Below the pieces are notes generated by a model. That model was not told the origin of the DNA and did not search any database. It worked only from the letters and a program-made list of their open reading frames with translations. 64,000 nucleotides of DNA from Lentisphaeria bacterium (lineage in GTDB: Bacteria > Verrucomicrobiota > Lentisphaeria > Victivallales > Victivallaceae): the NCBI GenBank assembly GCA_900768505.1, contig CAAGED010000053.1:1-64000 (forward strand). Reading direction: 5' to 3'. How positions within the stretch are numbered: position 1 is the stretch's first letter; every line of letters starts with the position of its first letter. Below are positions 44,421-53,149 of the stretch, in pieces. The translations under genes were made by a program, and so were the position numbers.

Positions 44421-45872
44421 TTATTTAAGCATCTTGAAAACAACACGTTCGTTTTTATCTTTGTCCAGATAGGTTATCTTGTATGAACCCCGGAAGCCGC
44501 GAAATGAAATTTCTCCTGATGCATCGGAAGAAAGTTCCAAATTGGTTTTCCACTGGCGGTTAATCAAATCATCCATAACAAAATATGACAATTTCGGCTG
44601 CATATCCCGGGTGAAAATTCCCGAGTAGGATGGTTCACCTGGGGCGCCGCAGTTGTCCACCACATTCCACCAGGTTATTCCCATCATATCTTTCCAGCTG
44701 AACCAGAGTCGGTAAAGATTACGCAGCATCACCGCCTGAATTGCCAAACCGCGTTCGCTGTTGTCCGGTGATGTGATGGTAATTTCGCTAAGATGAATCG
44801 GGCGTTTAGTTTGACTGAGAAAACCCAGGGCACGACGGACATTTTCCGGCGATTGAGCATCGCTTGTACCGTCTGCAATATCCAGCACCTGCTGGGGGCG
44901 AAAGAGGTGCATTTGCGCTCCGACAATATCAATTTTGCAACCCCGTTCGATTAAATCATTCACCTGATCGGCATATTCCTGCTGTAAATAATAATCGTTG
45001 ATGTTCAATTTTACTGATTTGGGAAAAATCGCATCAGCCAGTTTGAATGCCCGATAAGTGTAGTCGCCTGGCATCACTCCGTAGGTACTTTTGCAAATAC
45101 CTTTTTCACGTAGAATTCTGTTCTCCTTGAAATCCCAGCAGCTCTCGTTGCAGACATCCCAGCTGTTAATACGACCTTGATAATGGAGAGCGATATCAAA
45201 AATTCGTTTAGCCATTTGGTGGTTAATTTCTGAGACGAATTCTGGCAGCATTTTTTCCAGTTGCTCCGGCGTGAATGCCTCAAAAAGTTGATTGGTGATA
45301 TTGGCGTCGCTGTCAATGGTGTCGCTGATGGCACTCCGGAATGGTTGCGGCAGTTTTTTCAGCAGCCACTCCGGGTAATGCCATTTGTTGTTGCTCCAAA
45401 CCAGCGGGTGGCCGTGAAGCCGAATTTTTTTGCTTTCGCAGAATTCCACTACCGGGTCGGTGGCAGGACGACGCCAGTGTGGCTGATTCCAGGGTTCTGA
45501 GACGGTATTCCAAAATTCAGCAGTATCGCGAAATTCGCCTTTGAAGCGAGGTTTTCCCTCTTCCAGTTCAAATTTTTTCCAGTAAAAGGCAATTGTGGCG
45601 GAGTTGAAAAGCTCGCCATAGAGTTGTTTATAACGATTATTGTATTCATCCTTGCCCAGTTGGTCAAAATTAAAAATGTGAGCGCCAAAAATAAAATCAT
45701 GGTTGATTTGTTCCACTTTAACGTCAGTTTTTGCCGGCGCGTCCGGTAACTGGAAACTGGCGTCCGCTTTGCGATTGGTTTCAATGTCTGCTGAAATTTT
45801 TGACTGTTCATTGTCGTTCCACAATTTCCAGTAGGCTTCGCTCATGGCGGAATTAATTTTATTTAAATCCAT
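44421..45872 (-). CDS. GH10 endo-beta-1,4-xylanase-like protein
   Basis: A 483-residue family 10 glycosidase. The acid/base is E243 in SWDVCNESCWDF and the nucleophile is E363 in RPIHLSEITIT. RLHGHPLVWSNNKWHYP gives the conserved GH10 His-Trp block, and IDIVGAQMHL the later strand. No signal peptide is visible, which is unusual for a secreted xylanase and suggests a cytosolic enzyme acting on imported xylo-oligosaccharides or aryl-xylosides. A short beta-rich tail (residues 445-483) follows the barrel, and the first 50 residues are likewise beta-rich. An AAGG site precedes the start. Repeat B copy 2 lies downstream. Confidence 0.88.
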   Translation of the reverse strand: MDLNKINSAMSEAYWKLWNDNEQSKISADIETNRKADASFQLPDAPAKTDVKVEQINHDFIFGAHIFNFDQLGKDEYNNRYKQLYGELFNSATIAFYWKKFELEEGKPRFKGEFRDTAEFWNTVSEPWNQPHWRRPATDPVVEFCESKKIRLHGHPLVWSNNKWHYPEWLLKKLPQPFRSAISDTIDSDANITNQLFEAFTPEQLEKMLPEFVSEINHQMAKRIFDIALHYQGRINSWDVCNESCWDFKENRILREKGICKSTYGVMPGDYTYRAFKLADAIFPKSVKLNINDYYLQQEYADQVNDLIERGCKIDIVGAQMHLFRPQQVLDIADGTSDAQSPENVRRALGFLSQTKRPIHLSEITITSPDNSERGLAIQAVMLRNLYRLWFSWKDMMGITWWNVVDNCGAPGEPSYSGIFTRDMQPKLSYFVMDDLINRQWKTNLELSSDASGEISFRGFRGSYKITYLDKDKNERVVFKMLK

Positions 45873-46209
45873 TTTTTATCAACCTTTTTTTTAGAGATTG
45901 GTTTATTAACTGGTTTTTTTATATAAAACTCTTTTAAGATAGCATCGCCTGGATGAGAGGCAAATGTAATTGTAAAAAAACAAAATAAATTTGGAAATAA
46001 AAAAAACGTTTTTTTTTGATTATTGACTTGCTAAAATGCAAATTGCAGGTAATTGTATCTCAAGAAGATGCATTTTTGATTATTACTTGCAAAATTTGTT
46101 GATTGTAAGGGATTGACAATCAATGGATATTGTTTTTTTTGTTGCAGTTGAATTTTTTTAAGTTTAACGGCTGAACAATTCACCAAAACAAACAAGGAGC
46201 ATATCAAGC
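45873..46209. other. Divergent promoter region, no gene
   Basis: A 337-nt AT-rich gap between the divergent GH10 gene and the single-TM protein pair, so it should carry promoters for both. It contains an inverted repeat ttgattgt / acaatcaa at 46099-46123, with 9 nt between arms, the right arm of which overlaps a TTGACA hexamer. No open frame is seen. Confidence 0.5.
46099..46123. promoter_or_regulatory. Candidate operator (8-bp inverted repeat)
   Basis: ttgattgt (46099-46106) and acaatcaa (46116-46123) form a perfect dyad with a 9-nt spacer, 87 nt before the start at 46210. The embedded TTGACA at 46113-46118 resembles a -35 box, so a repressor bound here could control the pair downstream. 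No -10 box of good quality was seen at the correct distance. Confidence 0.35.
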
Positions 46210-47001
46210 ATGGAAGATGAGATCAAAATCTCTCCTCAAATTGAAGAGAGTCCTCGTAAAGAGGTGGAAGAAGAACTTGACGCATTGGAAAGTTCTTTTC
46301 TTGCGATGCAAAGTTGCCGCCGGCGGCAGGGGTGGGTGCGCAATATCGGCATTCTGGCCATTCTGGTGATGATTTTGTTATTTGCCAAAAGTTTGTGGGA
46401 TACCGCCCATAAATTCAGTGGGGAACAATTTGCCCAGAAACTCATTGCACACTCGGATATTGTTACAAACAATTCCGGATTCGTCGGCATTAAAGATGAT
46501 GTGCGTGAGGTATTGATTCCGGCAGTCAAGGCGGAAATGCTAACTGCGTTCAAACGTAATATGCCTCGATTTCAGGCTCAAGGCGAGGTCTCGCTGACTG
46601 AACTGAAAAAATTTGCAGCTGAAGAGTTGAAAAAAGAGGTTATCGAAGGTTTGACTGCTCGTTTGCAGGCCACTCAGAAAAAAATTTCCTCCCAGTATTC
46701 CGAAGCGGATGCGCAGGCGATTACAGAGGCATTTGCTGCCATTAATGATAAATTTGTAGAAGAACTTACCGCCATATTGGAGTTGCAGCTTCAGGGAGCC
46801 ATTGACAGCCTGGGAGCGCTGGATGCTCAGATTCAGGATTTCAAAAATTGTGACGAATATGCCGAGGTTGCTAAACTTGGCGGCGACGAAGCGCAGAATT
46901 TGTTGCTGGAGACAATGTTGGAACTTTGTATTTATGAGTTGGATCCGGTAAAGGGAGCCGCACCGGCCGAGGTTGCGACCGCGAAAGTGGAGGTGAAGTA
47001 A
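46210..47001 (+). CDS. Single-TM protein with helical periplasmic domain, first of a pair
   Basis: A 263-residue protein. Residues 1-42 are acidic and probably cytoplasmic. Residues 45-65 form one membrane helix (NIGILAILVMILLFAKSLW). The rest, about 195 residues, is predicted helical, rich in Ala, Glu, Lys and Gln, with coiled-coil-like stretches (ELKKFAAEELKKEV, RLQATQKKISSQYSEADAQ). It resembles the next protein in layout: charged N-terminus, TM helix, V-E-V or V-R-E-V-L-like segment, then long helices. I do not recognise a family. An AAGGAG site lies 11 nt before the start. Its stop is directly followed by the ATG of the next gene, so they form an operon. Confidence 0.6.
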   Translation: MEDEIKISPQIEESPRKEVEEELDALESSFLAMQSCRRRQGWVRNIGILAILVMILLFAKSLWDTAHKFSGEQFAQKLIAHSDIVTNNSGFVGIKDDVREVLIPAVKAEMLTAFKRNMPRFQAQGEVSLTELKKFAAEELKKEVIEGLTARLQATQKKISSQYSEADAQAITEAFAAINDKFVEELTAILELQLQGAIDSLGALDAQIQDFKNCDEYAEVAKLGGDEAQNLLLETMLELCIYELDPVKGAAPAEVATAKVEVK

Positions 47002-47682
47002 ATGGGAAAACGCAAAAAAATCGAACATATCGCCGAATTGATTGCCGCTGAAGAGAAGCATATGCGCAAATCATATCACTGGACAATTGGCATTTATACA
47101 ATTTTGGCGATCTTTGTGTTGTCTTATACTGTATTTCTCAGCATTTCAATTCGTGATTTGGTGACTCCGGAAAATGTGGCCATCGAAGTTAATACTAAAA
47201 TTGCTCAACGAATGCCGGAGTTCAGGTCGCAATTTCGGGCAGTTATGCCTGACATTGCCAATCAAACGGCAAATCTGGCGGTTGATTCGGCTTTGCAGTT
47301 GATTCCAAGTGCTGCGGAATTTGCAAAATTGGGGGTCGCAAAAGCCATCGATGCGCTTTTTGCCTCCGAGGATGGCAAGCAGGTCACCCTGCTGGAAGAT
47401 TACATGATAAAAAACATCAATGAAAGCTTGAAGCGGGAGAATACCGATTTGACCAAAGAGGTTAAATTGGCCGGGATTATCAGCGAGAATTTGCTTTCTG
47501 ACATAAGCCGGGAGTTGAAATTGATTGTAAATAATGAATTATTCAGCGACTTGAATGCTTTGGGTGAGCGTTTGAAGTTGTTACGCACTACTCCGACTGC
47601 TCAGTTAACTAAAAAACAGGCGGCGGAGAAGAAATTCATTGTTTATTGGCTTTATTTGAGCCAAAATTTGCCGATGGAATAG
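47002..47682 (+). CDS. Single-TM protein with helical periplasmic domain, second of a pair
   Basis: A 226-residue protein. Residues 1-25 are basic and charged, residues 27-48 form one membrane helix (WTIGIYTILAIFVLSYTVFL), and the rest is helical (VNTKIAQRMPEFRSQFRAVM, ANLAVDSALQLIPSAAEFAKL). The membrane topology and the MPEFRSQF region match MPRFQAQ in the upstream protein, so they are probably diverged paralogues that pair up. I find no known domain. The start codon follows the upstream stop with no gap (TAAATG), which means strong coupling. A terminator lies 75 nt after its stop. A role in the envelope is inference. Confidence 0.6.
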   Translation: MGKRKKIEHIAELIAAEEKHMRKSYHWTIGIYTILAIFVLSYTVFLSISIRDLVTPENVAIEVNTKIAQRMPEFRSQFRAVMPDIANQTANLAVDSALQLIPSAAEFAKLGVAKAIDALFASEDGKQVTLLEDYMIKNINESLKRENTDLTKEVKLAGIISENLLSDISRELKLIVNNELFSDLNALGERLKLLRTTPTAQLTKKQAAEKKFIVYWLYLSQNLPME

Positions 47683-47755
47683 TTTTGATAAATCCGAATT
47701 TAATATAAAATTATTGGTATTTTTGTTATTGCCGATAAGGGAAGAATTGAGATTG

Positions 47756-47804
47756 TGACGGGAGAATGGCATAAGGGATGATGCCTTCTCCCGTCAACTT
47801 TTTT
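47756..47804 (+). terminator. Strong terminator after the single-TM pair
   Basis: tgacgggagaa and ttctcccgtca pair perfectly over 11 bp. An inner ggcat/atgcc stem extends the pairing. The plus strand then has acttttttatt. It lies between convergent genes (47682 and 47809). The plus strand carries the T run, so it serves the pair, while its strong stem may also stop transcription of the 49401-47809 gene. Confidence 0.8.
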
Positions 47805-47808
47805 ATTA

Positions 47809-49401
47809 TTATAATTTTTTAAATACCGGCAACTCCAGACAGCTTGGATAGTTTGCGCCAGTATGAATTTGCTGCTGTGCCGGAATTCCATTAATGGCCA
47901 CCTCAAACGACTCGCCATTATTGAGGTTGTTTTCGTAGGCTGGATAATTACTGCTGCTGATGGCAAGTTTTAACCGGTGTTCCCGCAGAATTACGATTCC
48001 GCTCAGGCCGATGGAAAACTTGAGTTCTTTTATTTCGCCGGAATTTCGGTCGCTGAAATGCACCCGTTGAATGCTGTCACAAATATTGTAGCTGCGTCCA
48101 TCCGGATACTCATCCATCAATTTTGCCGTGAAATCAGTACACTTGGCATCACTTGAAACATATAAGGTTATTTTAAAGTCGCCCACTAAATTCAACGGTG
48201 TTTCCAGTTGTTCCGTACGAAAGAAAATAATGTCCTGGCGGGAGTCAAAACGACTTTGTTCCCGTTGTCCGCAGGGGAGGTACCCCAAATGATTGCCGCC
48301 CCAGGTCGGCACTGGATTGTTCGGGTCGTATGTGTAATGAAAAATATATTCAACCGGATCGGGGACGGAAGTTAATCCGCCAGCAGCATTCAGATAAAAA
48401 TGTCTTGTTTCGCCACCGCGCGGCGGCCAATAATCAAAATCGCGATATTCGTTAATTCCCATAATGAACAACCGCAGCAAAGGATAATTGGGCAGGGGGT
48501 CGGCGGTTGGTTTTCGCAGAATATTGACCATGAATTTGTTACGATTTTCGATAATGTCTGCCAAATAATCTGCTCCATAATCCACTTCGTGGGTGCGCAT
48601 GTCGTGGTCCAATGGTTCGATGACGCAGCGGGTATAATCCCGGCATTGTCGGCTGGCGCCGTCCCGGCGGAGAGTGCGGAACGCCTCCATGGTTTGGCGT
48701 ATAAAAATGTCAAACCAGCCGCCGGTAATAAAACCTGGCGCCAACATGCGCTCAAAGCAGCTTCCGGCATTGGCTCTGCGCCAATATTCGTCATATTTCA
48801 GGTGTTTCAACCAGGTTTGGTAGAGTGGCCATTTGACGTTGAAAAGTTTTGAGTCCAGCTCCTTAATGGGACGCTGCAGACAATTTACGGCGGAGACTTC
48901 CGCATCTTTATAATTCATTCTGGTTTTTCGCATGCCGAATGCCCAGACAAATAAACTCATTTTGGGTACGCCGTTGACGTAATGACATTGGTAGATGTTC
49001 CATGGTGCATTGTGCGGCGTAATTCCCACCAGCTGGGGCAATGAACAACGAGCCGCTTGATATTGGGTCCCGCCCGGATATGATTCGCCATTGGTGACGG
49101 CACGGCCGTTAAAGAATTTCTGCCGCATCAGCCAGCGAAGCAAATCCTCGCCGTCAAAATTTTCCTGCCGCCAGTAGTCGGCTTCGCCCTCGCTTCGTCC
49201 GGTGCCTCGACAATCCTGAATCAGCATGCCGACGCCTTGTCGGCAAAAATCCTCGGCTTCTTCCACTGGCTTCCAGGGAGCGCTGTAATAAGGAGAACGG
49301 ATAATAATCAAGGGATATTCCCCCGCCAGATCGGGCAGATATACGTCGGTAGCCAGATTTACCCCGTCTCTGGTCGGCATAAAGGTATGAATAATTTTCA
49401 T
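47809..49401 (-). CDS. CocE/NonD-type alpha/beta hydrolase (S15 family)
   Basis: A 530-residue serine hydrolase. The N-terminal alpha/beta domain has PTRDGVNLATDVYLP at the start, then the GRSEGEADYW turn, and the nucleophile S107 in TNGESYPGG. The candidate His is in VIEPLDHDMRTH. The C-terminal 220 residues form the beta-sandwich (PepX_C/jelly-roll) typical of cocaine esterase CocE and X-Pro dipeptidyl-peptidases. Substrates could be acyl esters or peptides. I chose the ATG at 49401, which has a GAGG site and begins the homology; the longer frame to 49518 adds a poor, partly hydrophobic N-terminus. No signal peptide is present on the shorter form. Confidence 0.8.
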   Translation of the reverse strand: MKIIHTFMPTRDGVNLATDVYLPDLAGEYPLIIIRSPYYSAPWKPVEEAEDFCRQGVGMLIQDCRGTGRSEGEADYWRQENFDGEDLLRWLMRQKFFNGRAVTNGESYPGGTQYQAARCSLPQLVGITPHNAPWNIYQCHYVNGVPKMSLFVWAFGMRKTRMNYKDAEVSAVNCLQRPIKELDSKLFNVKWPLYQTWLKHLKYDEYWRRANAGSCFERMLAPGFITGGWFDIFIRQTMEAFRTLRRDGASRQCRDYTRCVIEPLDHDMRTHEVDYGADYLADIIENRNKFMVNILRKPTADPLPNYPLLRLFIMGINEYRDFDYWPPRGGETRHFYLNAAGGLTSVPDPVEYIFHYTYDPNNPVPTWGGNHLGYLPCGQREQSRFDSRQDIIFFRTEQLETPLNLVGDFKITLYVSSDAKCTDFTAKLMDEYPDGRSYNICDSIQRVHFSDRNSGEIKELKFSIGLSGIVILREHRLKLAISSSNYPAYENNLNNGESFEVAINGIPAQQQIHTGANYPSCLELPVFKKL

Positions 49402-49611
49402 CGCATTAACCTCAAAAATTTTTTTCGTGAAAAAACCGAGCATTAACATAATATTTGAATGAAAAAAAACAAACGAAATTAATAAAAATGCGTGTTTTTT
49501 TATAAGAGTGAACAACAATCACAAAATTGATTTGAAATTGTTTTTTTTTCGAGTAAGGTTATATAGAAAAATAAAAGCACTCACAAATATTTTTTTTGAG
49601 GAGTTGAGAAT

Positions 49612-52056
49612 ATGAATACGTACATAATTATTGGCGGAGTAGCCGCCGGAGCTACTGCGGCGGCCCGTTTGCGGCGATTGGATGAAAATGCCAGGATCAT
49701 TTTGTTTGAGCGGGGAGAATATATTTCATTTGCCAATTGTGGCTTGCCGTATCATATCGGAAAAGTTATTCCTGATCGGGATGAGTTGCTGGTGATGACA
49801 CCGGAGTCGTTTCATAAAAGATTCAACGTCGAGGTTAAGGTTAACACTGAGGTAGTGGCCGTCAATCCGGATGAAAAACAAATTACTGCCAGAAATTCCT
49901 CCGGAAAGCTGGAAATATTCGATTTTGATAAGTTATTAATTGCCACCGGCTCCTCCCCCCTGCAGGAGAATTTACCCGGATATGATGAATCAAAAATCTG
50001 CCAACTCTGGACCATGACAGATATGGATAAGATTATTGCCCGATTGGACGAGTCGGTAAAACGCGTGGTGGTTATTGGGGGCGGATACATTGGACTGGAG
50101 GCGGCGGATAATTTGCGTCTGCGCTCTTTAGAGGTTACAATCGCTGGACGCGGCAAGAAGGTATTGCCGCCGTTTGATGGCGAAATGGCCGCTTATCTGG
50201 AGCAGGAATTGCTGGATAACGGCATTAATTTGGAATTAGGTCGGCAGGTGGTCGGATTTGAATTTTCCGAAGATAAAAAATCTTACAATGTGCTTTTAAG
50301 TGACGGAAAGCGTTTGGCTGCTGATTTGGTGATTATGAGCGTCGGGGTTGCTCCAAACAGCCAATTGGCACTGGCGGCCGGGTTGAAATTAGGTGTGCAT
50401 GGTCATATATCAGTGGATGAGTACTTAAGATGCAGTAAGGCGGATATTTATGCCGCCGGGGATGTGATTGAGGTGTTGGATCCAATCTCCGGTGGTATTT
50501 GTGCCATCGCACTGGCTGGACCGGCCAACAAGCAGGGACGAATAGCCGCCGACAATATGGCCGGCGGCGCAAGCGTTTACCGGGGTACGTTGGGCAGTGC
50601 CGTAATCAAGGTGGGGAGATTGACCGCAGGTTGTGTCGGGTACTCCGAGGAGCGGCTGCGCAAAGCCGGAATTGAATATCGTAAAATTTATACTCACCAC
50701 AATTCCAACGCCGGATATTATCCAGGCGGTGCCATGCTCCATTTTAAGTTACTTTTCGCTGCTGATGGCAGAATTTTGGGGGCGCAGGCGGTAGGTGCGA
50801 AGGGAGTTGATAAGCGTATTGACGTTATTGCAACGGCCATGCGGCATAATTGCACGGCATTGGAACTGGGCGAATTGGAGTTGTCGTATGCTCCGCCATA
50901 CAATTCCGCCAAGGATCCGGTTAATTTTTTGGGTATGGTGGCGCAAAACATTGTTTCCGGATTGTCGGAGGTGGTTTATGCGGATAATATTCCGAAAGAG
51001 GCAGTAATTTTGGATGTGCGGGAGGCGGCAGAATTTACTGCCGGAGCAATCCCAGGGGCAATCAATATTCCGCTGGGGGAATTGCGCCGCCGCTTGGGGG
51101 AACTGGATAAGAATCAATTGATTGTCGCCTACTGCCGGGTGGGAATGCGCGGTTATGTGGCGGAGCGTATTCTTAAGCAGCATCATTTTAAATGTGCCAA
51201 TTTATCCGGCGGCTTCCTGACTTATCAGGCATTTTTCAATCTTCCCAAAGTACGTAAAAATATTGCTTGTTCCGTGCAGAAAAATTCAGTTGCCGCCGCC
51301 GGAGCAACTGCCGGCAAGCCGGAAATGAAAACAATTGATGTGCGGACTTTAGCCTGCCCTGGACCGGTGATCAGAGTCAAGAAAGAGCTTGACGCCATGG
51401 CGGATGGGGAATATTTGCGAATTTTGGCCGCCAAGGGGTTTGAGTCTGATTTGATGAATTGGGCCGCATCTCAGCAGCATGAAATTATCTCCTCCGAATT
51501 AAAAGGCGATGATTTGGAAGTTGTTGTTTGCAAATTTGGTAAAAAAAATCCTGATTTGACGAAAAATCTCCCTGCTACTCACTCCGGCGACTTCAGTGCC
51601 ATTATTGTATTCAGCGGTGATCTGGACAAAGTGCTGGCCGCCTTTATCATTGCCTGTGGAATGGCGACCGCCGGCGCTCAGGTTACGATGTTTTTCACCT
51701 TTTGGGGGTTGAGCGCACTGCGCCGCAACGATGTGAAAAAAACAGACAAGAGCGTGGTGCATAAAATGTTTGATATAATGCTTCCCAAAGGGGCGGAGGA
51801 GCTTAAGTTATCTAAATTTAATATGGCTGGATTGGGGAAGGGGATGATCAAGGATCTGATGGCGAAAGACGGGGTACCGTCGTTGCCGGAATTGATTGCT
51901 CAAGCACGGGAACTTGGAATTAAATTCATCGCCTGCGAAATGGCCATGAATTTGATGGGCATCAGCCGGGAAGAGTTAATTGAAGTAGACTCCGTGGCTG
52001 GAGTGGCGAGTTTTGCCGCCATTGCCAGGGAGGCTAATTCAACGCTTTTCATCTAA
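49612..52056 (+). CDS. CoA-disulfide reductase/rhodanese/TusA/DsrE2 fusion
   Basis: An 814-residue sulfur-transfer protein in four parts. Residues 1-450 are an FAD/NAD(P)H CoA-disulfide reductase-like flavoprotein (GGVAAGATAAARLRRL; active Cys C43 in SFANCGLPYHIG). Residues 460-550 are a rhodanese domain with C508 in AYCRVGMRG. Residues 570-645 are a TusA domain with C582 in LACPGPVI. Residues 660-814 are a DsrE2-like domain (IVFSGDLDKVLAAFIIACGM). The chain of Cys residues suggests hand-over of persulfide sulfur from the reductase end to TusA and then DsrE2. A GAGGAG site precedes the start. The last 18 nt overlap the end of the EpsI-like gene on the other strand. Confidence 0.92.
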   Translation: MNTYIIIGGVAAGATAAARLRRLDENARIILFERGEYISFANCGLPYHIGKVIPDRDELLVMTPESFHKRFNVEVKVNTEVVAVNPDEKQITARNSSGKLEIFDFDKLLIATGSSPLQENLPGYDESKICQLWTMTDMDKIIARLDESVKRVVVIGGGYIGLEAADNLRLRSLEVTIAGRGKKVLPPFDGEMAAYLEQELLDNGINLELGRQVVGFEFSEDKKSYNVLLSDGKRLAADLVIMSVGVAPNSQLALAAGLKLGVHGHISVDEYLRCSKADIYAAGDVIEVLDPISGGICAIALAGPANKQGRIAADNMAGGASVYRGTLGSAVIKVGRLTAGCVGYSEERLRKAGIEYRKIYTHHNSNAGYYPGGAMLHFKLLFAADGRILGAQAVGAKGVDKRIDVIATAMRHNCTALELGELELSYAPPYNSAKDPVNFLGMVAQNIVSGLSEVVYADNIPKEAVILDVREAAEFTAGAIPGAINIPLGELRRRLGELDKNQLIVAYCRVGMRGYVAERILKQHHFKCANLSGGFLTYQAFFNLPKVRKNIACSVQKNSVAAAGATAGKPEMKTIDVRTLACPGPVIRVKKELDAMADGEYLRILAAKGFESDLMNWAASQQHEIISSELKGDDLEVVVCKFGKKNPDLTKNLPATHSGDFSAIIVFSGDLDKVLAAFIIACGMATAGAQVTMFFTFWGLSALRRNDVKKTDKSVVHKMFDIMLPKGAEELKLSKFNMAGLGKGMIKDLMAKDGVPSLPELIAQARELGIKFIACEMAMNLMGISREELIEVDSVAGVASFAAIAREANSTLFI

Positions 52057-53145
52057 AATTGTTTTGAAATTCGGGCGCGTCTGCAAATCTGTCAAAAGTT
52101 TTTGCAGGCGCGCTTTTGCTTGTGCCGGATCGTGGTTTTCCGGCGTCATAATTTGGTACATGGTCCAAGGTTGGCGTGGAGTATAATGGTTGCGGAAGCT
52201 GAAAAAATTGCCGGTAGAGGCGCGATCATCCGAAAAATACTGCCACAATAAATAACGCTTGCCATCTTGAATAAATACAATTGACGTGACCAGATACTCG
52301 CAGTCGTTAATAAGAATATTTTCAATATCTTCTGAAATTATCTCCCGGCGCATGGTGCGCAGACAATACCCTGCCGGGTGAATACTGTGTATATTGGCAA
52401 TTTCGCCGACACTCAATAATCCGATAGGTTGCTGCGCCTGATCAATAAATTCGTAGCGGTTGATTTTGCTGGAACCAAAAAAATTTCGATCCCCGTCGCT
52501 GATATCTGCTTTTAGCACAAGATAGGTGTTTGCCGGCAGGTTTTTTATTGCTAAATTCAATGGCGGAGCCAGGCGCATTGTATTGATGGACACGAAGTAA
52601 CCGGCCAACGACAACGCCCCAAGCAGGTAAAAAATAATTGTCCGCAAGCGGGGAATTTCCTGCTTGAGGTATAAGTAGAGTCCGGGGAATAGCAGTAAAA
52701 CCAGTAGCATCGGTCGGATCCAAGAGGCCTTGCAATCAAAAAGCATAGCTCCATTATACCCCAGTGACGGAGTGACAAGCATCGCGATACCAAATGGAAT
52801 TCCGGCACGAACTGCAAAATTTTCCCCCAGCAACAGTGCATGCATCCCCCAGGAAAAAATGATTGTTCCGACACAGGTCAAGGCATTGATATTTTTATGC
52901 CATCCTAAAAAAATTATTCCAGCCGACAAAATAATAAAAAATATTGCGGGAAGATAAATTTTTTCCGTTTTGCGAAAAATAATTTTGCTCAATAGCGGCA
53001 GATAAAAGAAGAGAAAAACCAGCAGGTAGATCCAGTTGTATTGTTCCAGTGCCGATTCGTTGAAACTGCTCAGCAGTTGCTTGAAAATAATCGCAAAAGG
53101 CGTCCAGGCAAGCAGTAATGTAAAAAAGAATTTAAAAAGACGCAT
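52039..53145 (-). CDS. EpsI-like exosortase-associated membrane protein
   Basis: A 368-residue protein. The first 215 residues contain about seven membrane helices (FKFFFTLLLAWTPFAIIF; IYLPAIFFIILSAGIIFLGW). The last 150 residues are periplasmic and resemble EpsI/DUF3485: IHSIHPAGYCLRTMRREI matches the EpsI H-x-P-E-x-C-L block, and YLVTSIVFIQDG the next strand. EpsI accompanies exosortases and is thought to help with their substrates; here it is fused to a membrane part. I chose the ATG at 53145, 8 nt after the AGGAA that overlaps the exosortase stop. In-frame starts at 53178 and 53160 lie inside the exosortase gene. It is the last gene of the locus. Confidence 0.72.
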   Translation of the reverse strand: MRLFKFFFTLLLAWTPFAIIFKQLLSSFNESALEQYNWIYLLVFLFFYLPLLSKIIFRKTEKIYLPAIFFIILSAGIIFLGWHKNINALTCVGTIIFSWGMHALLLGENFAVRAGIPFGIAMLVTPSLGYNGAMLFDCKASWIRPMLLVLLLFPGLYLYLKQEIPRLRTIIFYLLGALSLAGYFVSINTMRLAPPLNLAIKNLPANTYLVLKADISDGDRNFFGSSKINRYEFIDQAQQPIGLLSVGEIANIHSIHPAGYCLRTMRREIISEDIENILINDCEYLVTSIVFIQDGKRYLLWQYFSDDRASTGNFFSFRNHYTPRQPWTMYQIMTPENHDPAQAKARLQKLLTDLQTRPNFKTILDEKR

Positions 53146-53149
53146 TTTT

